From Colius striatus (lineage: Eukaryota; Chordata; Aves; Coliiformes; Coliidae), in the NCBI RefSeq assembly GCF_028858725.1, contig NC_084760.1, forward strand, positions 62,749,867-62,813,866: 64,000 nucleotides of DNA, read 5' to 3'. Position 1 is the first letter of the stretch. Every line of letters begins with the position of its first letter. Below the pieces are notes generated by a model, which saw only the letters and a program-made list of their open reading frames with translations, ran no database searches and was not told the DNA's origin. The position numbers and the translations under genes were made by a program. This document shows positions 23,593 to 36,400 of this stretch, piece after piece.

Positions 23593-26076
23593 TCTCTGTG
23601 TGCCTGAACCTCAATTTCATTTTCAGCTAATTTTTGCTAAAGGATGTGGTTTCTTTAAGGTAGGCTCTATACTGGAACAAGGCTTAATTCCCAGTGATCT
23701 CTTACAGATACTTTGTAGAAGTTTGATGAGTTCAGTTGACCCACCCCAGGCAAACAGCTAAACTCAAGGGTGTCCTATAAACTCCTTTTGTACTTACCAG
23801 CTGAGGTGGCTTCTGGACATTTGTAACCAATGTGGGGGTCTATATCTTCCTCAGGTGGCTGTCAGGAGCACGAGCTCTCTGGCAGGTATACATGAAGTGT
23901 GTTGTATACAGGGTTTTTATGAAATTGCGTGCAAGCGGTAAGAGTGATACAGTGCAGCCCTGCTCTGCAAATGGCATGATTTAACTTAAAGTGCTTACTT
24001 TGGCCTTCACAACTTCTCTGTGGCATAGCTAGGCTAACTAAATAGTTGTACTATCACAGTGGATCTTAACACTCTCCTTGTTAAACATACAGATCAGCTG
24101 TCTTAGGAGAGGAATAAAATCAGCCTTAAATAAGTAATTCCAAGGTGCCAGGCCTTTGCTACTTATATTTCTATGTCAAAGAAATGGCTTTCATCTACTG
24201 TGCCTTATGGGTCAGTCGAGGACAGCACAGCTACTTCTTTAAGCACTTTGAGATTTACAGATAAGATGTACATACCAAGCATATTTTTGCAAGTTTTGGC
24301 CATGAATTTTCACTTTGAGATTCTCCAGTGAAAAGGAAAGTTTTGCAGAAACCAAAATGTTAAATGGAAATGCTCTCTTCAGTTTTAAGTATTTGATATG
24401 GAATTGATTTGGGAAGCAGGCTGGAATGGAAATGATGGTCTCCTATCACCATTTTCAACTTTTTCTATTGTCTTGATACAAAATGTCAATTATGATTGTC
24501 CCAAGTTTTGTTTTGCAAGTTGTTTTGTCTTTCTATTGCAAACCAGAACAGATAGTGTTTTTCAAGTATCATGGTTTATCATGAAATTCCTTTCTCATGG
24601 TAAGTTCTGCTTCTTGTCCTGTGTGATTGCTAAGACAAAGAGAGCTTAAAAATAGGCTATTTATTGAAAATGCATTGTAAAGGCCACCTGACAGCTCCTG
24701 TCCCAATTGTATGTCTCCATGTGTGCTCAAGGCCATGACAGACAACTAAGGCACTTTAATCTGAGATCACTTCCCAGGGCAACACACTGGAGGCAAAGAC
24801 TCAGCTGGCTTTTAGGCTCACAGTTTCATATGACTGTTCACTCCAAATCTTTCTGAGCCCTTTCAAACTCACTAAACACTGATTTCTGATGCGTCCCCTT
24901 GATGCTCAGCAATTTTTAATGCTTATAAAATATTCTGTATTTGCAAAGATCTCTGTGGAAAACAGCATGCCCACACTCCCATAAATAAACAAAACCCAGC
25001 AGTCATACAAATCCTTCCAGTAAATATTATCCAATCTTGCAAAGATGAACCTATGGGAATATAATTCATAGAAACGTATCTATTTCTTAAGCATATTCCA
25101 AAATGCATATTGCTTAGCATACATTATTATTTATATTGTTTATAAAAGCTCTACATGTGCCTACATGCTTTCTGTCATAGCCTTTGTTATTAAGTTCAGC
25201 CTTATTAAATTTACATATACAAAAATTGTAATAAAACCCCCCTTTGGATTATTCTGACAACTCCCAAGTAATTTAAACTTAATTTTATAGAGGCAAGATT
25301 TGAGAGCATTGAGGTTTTGCCTGGAATTTCTAGACCTTGAGCTCCATAGCTGGAGCTCACTTGGCCCACAGCTTGGAATATCAAGAAATCACAAACAAAA
25401 GGCTACTTGCTGTATCAGCGCAGACCTACACCATGGCTGCATTGGGCCAGTCTTATAAATACTCTGCATGTGCACAGCAAAACTGACACATTCTTGGTCA
25501 ATGAGATCTACACATAAAAACTGCTTCACAGGTGCACTGACGCTGACATATCCCTGGTGCTATGAGGTCACTGCAAACAGATTTCGCTCTAGTACAGACA
25601 CCTGTTACAGGAATCGCGTTCAGGAACTCATATCCTTATATCCTTATCCTCATATCCTTATTTTCAGCAAATATCCCTTCCAGATCTGATTATACTTAAT
25701 TCATGCCTGTGAATATCATCTCCTGAGTTTGTTTTAAAATCTGTGCAGCTTCACCTACTGGCAGTAACACACCCCTTGTTTTCCAGAGTGCTGTTCCATA
25801 TTGCAAGTAACTTCTATTGTTTTCCATTGTGAGACCAGTACCTCATCTCTCTTGACTGCTGTGCATCTCCTAAAGCCTTTTGGTTTCCATCAATATACAC
25901 ACACACTTTGTTCACTGTTATTTCATAAGTGCTCATTGATCTCAGCATCTTTGTGTATGTGTGTGTCACCTTTTAGTACATGGGTGGTTTTGTTTCTATA
26001 GTGCTTCTTACTATAAACAATCCTCTCACCCCCAAAAAATCACCTTGAATGATCAATTACTACACTGTCTTTATTT

Positions 26077-26907
26077 GTGTCTGGAATCAGCCAGTCCTCC
26101 CAGTTTGGTGTCATTAGCAAGTTGGCTGATGACACCAAACTGGGAGGACTGGCTGATTCCCCAGAAGGCTGTGGTGCTGTTCAGCAGAATCTTGACCGGC
26201 TTGAGAGTTGGGCAGAGAGGAACCTCATGAGGTTCAACAAGGACAAGTGCAGAGTCCTGCACCTGGGAAGGAACAACTCCATGCACCAGTACAGGCTGGG
26301 GGTCAAACTGCTGAAGAGCAGCTCTGCACAGAGAGACCTGGGAGTCTTGATTGGTAATAAACTGAACATGAGCCAGCAATGTGCCCTCGTGACCAAGAAG
26401 GCCAATGGCATCCTGGGATGCATCAAGAAGAGTGTGGCCAGCAGGTCAAGGGAGGTTCTTCTCCCCCTCTACTCTGCCCTGGTGAGGCCTCATCTGGAGT
26501 CCTGTGTCCAGTTCTGGGGTCCCCAGCTCAAGAGGGACAGGGAAGTGCTGGAGAGAGTCCAGCGCAGGGCCACCAAGATGATCAGGGGAATGGAACATCT
26601 TTCATACGAGGAAAGGCTGCGGGAACTGGGGCTGTTTAGTCTAGAAAAGAGGAGACTGAGGGGGGATCTTATTAATAGTTACAAATATCTAAATGGTGGG
26701 TGTCAGGAGGTTGGGACATCCCTTTTTTCTATAGTAGCTAGCAACAGGACAAGGGGTAATGGGATGAAGCTGGAACACAAAAAGTTCCACTTAAATATAA
26801 GAAAAAACTATTTCACTGTTCAGGTGAGGGAGCACTGGCACAGGCTGCCCAGAGGGGCTGTGGAGTCTCCTTCCTTGGAGGTCTTCAAGACCGGTCTCGA
26901 CATGTGA
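26077..26907 (+). pseudogene. CR1 ORF2 C-terminal part, uninterrupted but 5'-truncated
   Basis: 276 codons run from [14 protein letters not shown] through [50 protein letters not shown] and the end of the CR1 RT thumb/C-terminal region. There is no endonuclease and no fingers, so it cannot mobilise itself. The residual open frame reflects recent insertion and not host selection. Confidence 0.85.
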
Positions 26908-26995
26908 CCTGATCTAGGTGAACCTGCTTCTGCAGGGGGGGTTGGACTAGATGATCTCAAAAGATCTCTTCCAACCCCTACCATTCTATGATTCT
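26083..26995 (+). mobile_element. Young CR1 LINE with a palindromic 5' end
   Basis: It begins with a perfect 32-bp inverted repeat (26083-26114 and 26129-26160), then reads through the CR1 RT C-terminal half to a clean ATTCTATGATTCTA 3' end. The frame is open for more than 270 codons, showing little decay relative to the other copies. The 5' arm is the same CR1 sequence in reverse orientation, as expected from a twin-priming or template-switch event at truncation. Confidence 0.93.
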
Positions 26996-29495
26996 AGGTC
27001 CAAAAGTCCTTACATGCAGGATGTAAGGTCAAGTGAGTACTTTTTAAGAACTCTTATCTTGTCAAAGAATTGCCTAAAAAATTTGTCACGTCAACTAAAA
27101 CTTTAACATCCCAGCAGGGTGTGACCTCTCCCATATCTATGAGATTTAAGCACTAATCATCCTATTTAGGTCAATTAGCTTTCCCTAGCACCCAGTCATG
27201 CATGTTTTTGGTTGCTCGTAACTCCCCCTGAGATAACAGCCATGTGTGTGCTCAGATTCTCCTGAACTACTCTCTTCTGCATGGGTGGGTTAGAAGGAAC
27301 GACTCTGCCAGCCTGAAGCTTGCTAAAACTGTTCAGGGGATTTTAGTGAGCACAGACTGAGGCTGCAGCTGAATACAGACTGGTAAGTAATCAAAGAGCA
27401 GAAACACTCATGTCAAAGAAATGTGGATTACAAACCCTCCCATTATCTTCAAAGCGTTTAGGAAAATGTAAAAGGAACACAAATATTTTCCCTAATTGTG
27501 TATTTAAAATTATGAGTAATTAAAGAAGGGGAGGAAAAAAACCCACCCAAACCCAAAAGAAACCCACCCGAATCCAGGGAGAAAGAATTGCACAGGATAC
27601 AGAACGCCAATAGCACAGAGCTACACACAGGCCATGAATCACCTGATGTTAGAAAGGGGAAGGCTCTTAATCACAAGTGTAGTCCTCCATGGGTAACAGC
27701 AGGTGACTACTCCATCTTTTTCTCACTATTTAAAGTCCTTGATCAGGCTTCCCACATCTGAGGCCTCCTCTGGACTGGTATAGATTTAAAATACTTAGGA
27801 GTTCCCCTCAAGTTCTGATGCATTTAAGGGGTTTTGGCTTAGCTGCAGCGTATCCTCAAGCTGATTTGACTGGAAAATTAAGTTGTTGCCTCCTGGACGT
27901 GAGGTTCTTCATTTTATCAATCCAACACTTCACAAATACTGATACATTAAGAGAAGGGAAGAATGGCTATTTGCTTGAGTTTATGAAATGAATCTGTGAA
28001 CCACAAACACCACCAAGTTTCCAAAGCCATCACTTAAAACAGTTTTAATTAAGCCACCACATTTGAAAGGAGTGTCACATACATTAATATCACTTGAGTG
28101 TAATTAATGACTATTTGCAATAGCTTTCTCACAAACATCTGTATTGTGTAACATGCTGGCTATGCTTCTACCCCTCCCAGTATATCCAGAGCCAAGTTTA
28201 TTTTACATATGTGCTTTTTTTGTCAAGCTATGACAATGCTTATAAAAAACCAAACATACAAAAGACTTAAGTTACGCTAAACCCTATTACCATACCATTC
28301 TCCCTCACATTAGGGAGGGTGTCTATTTTCTTATGGGTTTTTTTTCTCCTTCTCAGCTTTTGCTGTGCAAGGATTTTCCAGACTTAGGATTCTCTGCTAT
28401 GTTTTGAAATCACCAGAAAGAGGCACTATCATTGTTCATGATACAGGTAAGTCTACACAGTATTCCCCAACAGCCAGTACTATAAAGAAAACAAAACAAT
28501 GAAACAGTTGTCACAGGATTCTCTTCTTTAGCAAGAATCATAAATACATACAGTTGATATGCCACAACTGAGTTTGTAACACAGTTCTGAAGTCTGCAGA
28601 TGTTTATGCTCTGTAAAATTAAAAAATGTAGTCCTGGAAGGGATCTTCAGAGATCATTTTGCCTTTCCAAAACAAGATTGTATGCAAGACATAGAACCAC
28701 CAAATTTAAAAAGGTGTTACAAAATAGAAAGCTATACAATATGATACAAGAAATACTGGGCATTGAAAAAGCTTAGTTCTAAGTGACTAGCTTTACAGTA
28801 TGCTGGTCAATGTTTTGTAAGTTTTGTTTTGTACATGTGCATGAATACATACACCCACACACCCTCTCAAGTACTGGCTTCGCCATAGTAAGAACTAAGT
28901 TCCCAACTGCTCCCCACACAGAGTAACACACAGGATTTGCTTTCCGCCCTACCTATAGCCACCTTGGAAATCTGTCTGAGCTACTTCCCCCAATCACTGG
29001 AAAAGGAGCTTCACAAACAAGCCTCTTCCTTCTTCTCCAGCTGAAGAAAGCTCAGACAAAAACTACAGACTGTAATTAAATATGCTGTAAGCTGCTGCAA
29101 ATCCATGACCAACAGAGGCACACCTCTGCCTTGTTGGAATGCTTATTTAGAATCACTGGCTCCAGAAACAAAAGCTAGGAGCCAGCCAGATTACTCTCAA
29201 AGACAGGTATTTGTATGAAGTTTGCATATATAACTTGCTGACAGAACTGCTTTTCCATTTTTACCTGTTATCCCTCACGAAGCATCCCCAAGTCTACTAA
29301 ACTCTGGAGTACTTACAGTGTGCTTAAAAAAAACTTCTGGAGCTTTTCAACACTTCACGCTAACATTTCCCTCCAAAGCACAGCTGATACAGTGCAGCTG
29401 TAATAGCATAAAGAACAGTGTGTTTCTACTCTAAGGTATCTTCTAATTCAGCATCCCTCAAATATCATGTAAAAATGGAGTTTAACATCTGAAAG

Positions 29496-29501
29496 TTTAT
29501 T
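29496..29501 (-). terminator. PERP: Candidate polyadenylation signal of PERP (distal)
   Basis: AATAAA on the coding strand, about 730 nt beyond the stop codon. A second AATAAA at 29665-29670 is an alternative about 560 nt beyond the stop. Either gives a 3' UTR in the usual range; no transcript evidence is available. Confidence 0.4.
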
Positions 29502-29664
29502 GATTCTTTCTGTGACAATGTATATTAGATTATATATGGCTCCACCACAAGTCCTGCAGGGGCCACAAAACCACCAGCAAGTGTTCCATTAGCCACTGTT
29601 TTATACACCAGTTCCATGCTTTAGAGGAGATCTGTCCAACAGCACCAATTGGTGGAAAATAGAT

Positions 29665-29670
29665 TTTATT
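29665..29670 (-). terminator. PERP: Candidate polyadenylation signal of PERP (proximal)
   Basis: TTTATT on the plus strand is the first AATAAA met on the coding strand after the PERP stop. The intervening sequence is AT-rich with no repeats. Confidence 0.4.
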
Positions 29671-30227
29671 TTCCCCTGAACTCAAATACCTAGTAGTCAA
29701 CAACAGTCCAGTAACAGGAATGTCAAGAGAATCTGCGGCAGTAGGTGACCGCAATAGTCTCGGGGATGTTCCTTCCTTGGGATCGACTTTGGTGGAAGAC
29801 AAAGCACTCTTTGGAAGGCTGTTTTTTCCCAATTCCACTTAAGGCAATTTTTTCAGACGTGAAAACAAAATACCCTGCAGGTCCCTGTAATGGTTTGTTT
29901 GAAATCCTCTCCTCTTCCTTTCTAAACTTGAAACACTATGAATGAACAAATATTTGTGTTAAAAAAAAAGGATAATTCAATTAGTTGGGAGGGGAAGGAG
30001 CAAGTAAACCACCTAAACAGAATTGTCAGGAGAATATGTAAATAATAGTTTAGGTAAAAGCTATTTGCTTTAAGATGCCAATGTTTTTACTAATTTACTG
30101 CCAGGGCTAGTAGGAAATACTCTGGAGAAATAAGGTGGTTCTTTTCAGTCTCCTGTAATTGCATCAAATTTACATCAGAGGCGCTCCTCTGTTGTTTTGA
30201 CAGTTAATTGTACTAGGATTTAATCTT

Positions 30228-30463
30228 TCAATTTAAGTATGGTGCTCTCTCTGGAGAAGAGTAGTAATAGGTAGGCTTGATGTTTCCCAGGACTTCATCT
30301 TCCCAGTTGGGGAGGCAGCAGAAGAAGAAAGCACAACCTATTACAACAACAGTGCTGGCCCAACCAAAGCCATAGGCCCAGCTGAACATATTATCTCCTG
30401 TCAGTGGAATTTCTTCTGCGAATTTCACTGGGTAGATGACCAAGCCTATGATCTGGAATGCAG
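30228..30463 (-). CDS. PERP: PERP coding exon 3 and stop
   Basis: The acceptor CTCTGTAG|CT precedes 30463 and the stop TGA is at 30230-30228. It encodes TM3, IYPVKF, the second extracellular loop, TM4 and the C-terminal tail. Confidence 0.94.
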
Positions 30464-33400
30464 CTACAGAGAAAGAAAGGAAAGCAGGAGTAAGTGACAA
30501 TGAATGTATTACATCCTTCACCAAAAAAAAACCAACACATCACCAAAAGAAACACCCACCAAAAAAGCCCACTTGGAGATAACTGCATGACCTTTTAAGA
30601 TATGTAAGGATTAGCTTCAGTCCTACCACCAAATCTGCATTCTCAGAGGTATATGACTTCTGGCTAAGGCAGATCCCAGCACCTATCTGACTGCAGCAGC
30701 TAGAGCTGCCGTTGCCAGGTTGCTAAGGCACATACTTGCATACCATGACCAGCCCTGTCCTACAGCCAGGCACCCTGATCCCTGCAGAGCCAGTTCTTCC
30801 CACTGCTGCTCCTCCCCACGGAAACATGGGATGCAGCTAGAGCTGTTGGCTCCAAAGTCTTAGCATGCAATATGCAGGGTCAAAGGTGTTGGTTGCCTCC
30901 CTACAGTACTTTTGGGAAAGTGCTAACTGACAAAAGCCACTGGAGCTTCCCTAACCATTATCCTCTCAGACAGTACACCAGCCTTCCCTTGTTTCCCATG
31001 AAAATGAGTCATAAACCAGACAAAGACAGCTCATTTCATAAGCGAGGCTCCACCTAGGATGCTTTTCTGCTGATGCCTGTTTTCCATCTAAAATAACTGT
31101 CTTTGTGCCCAGCCTTACCAACAACAAAGAGCAAGCCTCCAATTCCTCGCACAAAGTTGAAGCGGAGTATCTCAATTGAGAATGCAATGACCGCAAGGGC
31201 GAAACAGATGACCAGGATCACAAAGCCAACAAGGTACGTGGCAGCTGCTGCTCTCCCCCATCCTTGAAGAGAAAACAAGAAAGATGTTACACACAGCAAT
31301 GCACTGAACTGAACTGCATTTGTTTTACTTTTAATCAGATTTTGTTGAAATCCTTCACAGTAAGAAGCATGCCCTATGTCAAAGCAATACTGTATGCCTC
31401 CAAAGCGCACAGCTGCAGGGAAGAGGCACCACAGTTCTGTGAAGAAGCACTGAACTCCCTGCCTGCTAACTTATCCTGCTGAAAAAGGGTAATAGAGCAG
31501 CATGATAATAGAGATAACACCTCCAAACTCTGTATCTGGAAGAGACAGACATCTGAGCAGAAACAGCACACAACCACTGAGAATGTACTTTATCATTACT
31601 GATCCTGTTTGACAGGCAAGTTTACAAAACCACTTCCATGCAGGGGGAAATATGAGAACAGACAAGAAGGTGCCACCACGGGAGATAACTGCTAGGAAAC
31701 AATAGTGCTGTCAGCATACAGTTTCTTGCCTGTTTATTTATAATAATGCACATGGAGCAAAGTTAGCATGACCAAAAAGAAATTGATTTGGAATTGCTGA
31801 AGTCAGAGATGACAGAGAGAAAGCTCTTGAAAGTAAATATCTATTCACAGATGAAAAAATTTAGCAACATCTATAACACAGCAGGTGGAAGAGAAACGGG
31901 AGGATCTGAGGTAAAGGAGAAGGAACCTCTTTGAATCCTTACTTTGACATTTGATGGGATGGGGCGGTGCAGATTCTTAGGATCAAGTAACTGCAGGCTG
32001 GAGAGGCTCAGGTATGAAGCAAGTGGCCTTATCCCAGCAGAGCAGCACCAGCACCCAGAACTCACCCCCCACAGGCCAGGACAACAATAGTCAGAAAACA
32101 TCCCTGAAAAAACAGACAGCAATTCCCCTTTCACAGTTAACACAGGCTTGTGAAAAGGCTCTGACTATGACCAGATCCTGTCCTCTTTAGGAAACCAAGC
32201 AGGAGTTCAGGTGAGCCCAATGCAAACCACAAGCAAAAGTACCCTGCCTCCAGGCCAGGATACCTGCCCACGTGGCCTAGACATAATCGGCTACTGTTTT
32301 GTTTTCCAGTCATCTGTCATCACAGCTTACTTCCCACATCTGCATAACATAGGTTTCTACCTTCACACATCCAGACAGAGGTAAGGCCAGATCCCAAGCT
32401 CTCTAACATAGGAATGAAGACAGAACAGTGAGATGTAGCTCAGGACGTTTTCAGAAAAATCTCTTCTAGCACACCTGTCTGTTCCAATATAGCTGAAGGG
32501 ACTCTGGAAACACTCTGCTTTCAACATAGCCTCTGTTCTTTCTGTACAAAAACTAAGAGGAAAACTACAGTAAGACAGAGAACCTGTTCCTAAAGAGTTA
32601 AAATCTTCCACCTTAAGAGTTGCATGGGGAAAACCTAGTAATTTGAGACAGAGAATGCAATAAAACTCCCTGACACACCTCAACCACATACATCGACTTC
32701 TTCTCTCAAAACAGAGCACTGTTTTACAGCTATTTTCATTACATCAATCTGAACTGGTTTCTTTCCTCCCCTATTCCAACAGCAGAAATGAAATACAGCA
32801 GCCATCTGTCAGACAAATCTCTGCCCAAACCCCCAGATATCACCGTTGACACCTGAAGATGGCCATACTGGTGTAAAAAGGGTAGAGAAGAGGGGATTTT
32901 TTTTCCACCTCTCCCTTCTTGGAGTTACTCAAGACAACAAAAACTTTCCAAATCAGTTCTCCTTCAGTCAGTTGTGCATGTTTCGTACTCTTACTTAAGA
33001 GTGCTGAGGGGTGAGGAGGGAGGGAGGACACACCTGATGAACATCTGGAGATTAAAGCTACTACTACGTCAGTAGTCTGATAAAAATCTTTCCATACAAA
33101 ACACTTTGAGGTACCTAATGCAGGTGTTGAGTATTGTCTCCACAAGAGAATTTATTTAGGGATAACTAACAAAAAGGGATATTTAACCACTAACAGACAG
33201 CCCAAGAAAAGTAATTCTGACTGAACAACCTAGGAATGCTATTTATCCATATTTGCCCTACTAAGAAAAAACGCACAACAAGGAGTGCTTAGTTATCAAA
33301 ACACATTCCCCTTCAGATGCTTTAACACATGCTGGCACAGTGTAGGAAACCAGGTTTGGCATCTGCCCGACAAAATTTAAGTTGCAAACTCAAATACACC

Positions 33401-36400
33401 TGCAGGTTAGACATCTTGAGGTTTGGTGCACCACAGACATGACTGCAGGACCTATATGCCAGGAAGCTCCCAGTGCTCTCTGCTCTTTCCTTATACTCTG
33501 TGCTTACTTTACAGGTACAACAAGCTTTTGGATACAGGTCAGTACTGGCTACCCTCACAGTGATTTATTTTCTTGTCTTTGGCAACATGAAAGTGACAAC
33601 ACATATAGCTGTAGGTGATGTCAGGAAGATCAATATCAAGCCCAGCTTTGTTTCAAGTCTTCAGAAACAGGACAGTGGTAGATATCACCATTATGAAATT
33701 GAGTGGGGTTTGTGACAGAGTTCCATGCTTCTCCAGTAGCAGTTATCAGCAGGCTGATACAAATCAGACCTGATAAGACTGAGTCATAGGTGCTGGCAAC
33801 AGCACTGGATAAGACTATTCTGGTCTGGACTAAACACAGCCACTAAACATCCAGCCTGACAGATAAGCACTGGTGGGAGTCACAAGAAGAGCAGCAAAAA
33901 GCTTTGGCATTGTACATATACACAATGCAAGACAAACCTCAAAAAAAAAAAAAAAATCTAAAGTCTTTTAATAAATTAGGTGGGAGGTTGCACCCCTAAC
34001 CATGCAAAGGGTGCAGACCTGGCAGTCTCCTTTCCCACATAAATCGCTGCTACCCTCACCAACAGTGAGAGATTTCAGCTGAGGGGCTGCTGCTGCTGCA
34101 GGGCTCCAACTGACATTGCTGTTTTCCTCTGCAGATTCCTCTTCATCCTGATGCCTACCAACTCAGGCTCTCAGCTCCTTTTGCTCCCAGTGGCTCCAGA
34201 GAGCTGACCAAGATACCACAGGCACACAACTCTTCTGTGTTTGCAAGATCCTCCACCTACAGCTCCCAGCTGCCAGGAGAAAGGTGCAGGTTTACATTGT
34301 CGCTGTTTGCTGCCTTAAGAGCTAGAGAGACCTTCTCACACTCAGAAGGATATGAGACTCAATTTCTAGCTGGTTTATGCTCAGAACCACCTTGTAATCA
34401 CAAGACATTTAGCTAGAATGTAAGTTTTCCACAAAACCAGAATTTTCTCAGGTACTTTCATTTCTCAGAGATTCTTACTCAAAGCAGGCATAAATAGGAA
34501 ATTAAAAAAATGTCAGAGTAACTTGAGGCTGCATAAATACGACAGCAGAACAGGGGAGCAGAAGAGCAGAACAGAAGGAGGTATTAGCGTTCCCCAAGTC
34601 AGCTTTGCCTCAAAGAAGAGTCAAGTTATTTGCATCTAATCACCAGAAAAGTATTTATCATTTAGGTGGTGTTGAAAGAACATTAGAAAAACTGTTCAGG
34701 GGGTGAAGGTCTATAATTATTAAGAAGGATAAAGAATTTTATTACATAGCATGATTAATGATGACTACAGAAAGGAATCAAGCTGCAAATATTATCATGC
34801 AAATAACTAGGAGGGGTTGGGATTATTTAATGATGAGCACCAGTAATACGATGAAATTTAAAAAAAGGAAACAGAATCTTAGTGTTAGGTGTATTTCCTC
34901 ATTTTATTCAGCCCTGTCTCAGCCTCACTGCTGAGGAGATGGAAGCTCTACAGGTTAGGCTATTTAAATATAGATTTCCCTTTAGAAATGAAGAAGAGGA
35001 CTGGAAAAATAGTCTAGCAGAAAGATGAACTGTCAATTGATTTGATGTTAAGAAGCTTCTCATCTTTGTTCACTTACAAAAGCAGAAGCCAGTGTTTTAG
35101 CTCATGAATAACTGCAATCTTAGGGTACAAGTTTTTACCATTATGTGCATAGATGAGGCACATTTTTACACTGTAGTTAATACTTTTCTGTATATAAATG
35201 GCAGTAGCAATTCTTGTTCAGCCTTGAGAGCCCATTGCATTGAATGCCAAAAAATATCTGCTTTTGTTGATGAAACAAAGGAGTAGTGGACTGCGAGCAA
35301 GACAGCACTGTCAGTAATATTTTCTTGCTCACATAACATGCAAGCTTCCATAGATGCATGACTGGTGAAGGGAAGCTATGAGCACACCCACCACGAGCAC
35401 TGGACAGCCCAGAATCAAAGATGTGCTGGGAATTAATACTGGGAATCACAGCTCTGTTTTGGCTTCAGAAATGGAGGAAAAGCAATCGCTATACTACGAA
35501 ACTACTATATAAAAACCCATTAGTACAGACTTCCCTTTGGCCACTTGGTTCTGCTGGGAGCTCAGGAGAGGCAGATCCTATATAAATAGATCCTATAGTT
35601 TTACCGACTTTTATGAGCTCTGGGTTGCTAGCAGTGGAAGTGTGCCTGCCCACAGCTGACCAGTTGGGACACCAGCCCTGCCTGTTTACTGGGATCTTTT
35701 ACTGAGAAGTTGCAGCAAATGCATTCTGGGTGTAGACAGGGACACCAACTGCTACACCTCCTCCATTAGCATTTTTCAAGTGCTTCAGCTGACACTATAA
35801 ATTAAGTTAGCTTCAAATACATCCAGGCACCATAAATCAGACAGAAGCATGCCTGAAAGGAGGGGTACTGAAAAGATAAGAATACACAGAACATTCCTCC
35901 TTTATTTACCTAGCCCTTCAGTGAAGTTGTGCACTCAACTTCCCCAGTAATCTGTGGTATCAAAGTCCATGCCTCTAGAGACATAGGTACAGTGGCACAG
36001 CCACAGTGAAATGTGATTCACAAACGCTGGGTTCCTACTTCTATGTTCCACCTTTTTTATTTCCTTTTTCGTTTTTTTCATGGCACTTACTAAGGATCCA
36101 GATGAATCCTTCCCTTTTTCTAGGTTAGCTGTTGTGTACTTAATGAATGCCAGCTGGCTGTTAGGAATACAGTAAAGAGTTAACCACTGTAAGATCACCT
36201 CTGCTGCAACATACACGCCCATCTTTTACAATGGTAACTCAAAGCAAAGTTGCTTGGAGCAGCCACTCAGAAACAAGAGCACACAGTCACACACAAGTAT
36301 TGCTCCTAAACTTAAACTATAAAGGCAACCACCCTTTCCAAGTAACCACATTGCAAACAACCCTTGTCATAGCTGATGGCTTACTGATATGTTTTAAACA

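Larger units (their letters stand above)
18272..29490. other. Intergenic DNA between the two PERP paralogs
   Basis: It contains CR1 copies at 19252-19472, 22340-23133 and 26083-26995 and a short tandem repeat at 23533-23592. A very weak CR1-like scrap lies near 28630-28660. Elsewhere I see no gene, RNA gene or recognisable repeat. Some of this is likely promoter or upstream regulatory DNA of the PERP-like gene and 3' flank of PERP. Confidence 0.7.

Noticed and set aside
28624-28665. CR1-like CTGGAAGGGATCTTCAGAGA
   Set aside because: Too short and without the flanking CR1 3' end to call confidently; perhaps an old scrap.
33938-33957. Poly-A run as a sign of a processed pseudogene
   Set aside because: No coding remnant precedes it on either strand and no target duplication is visible.
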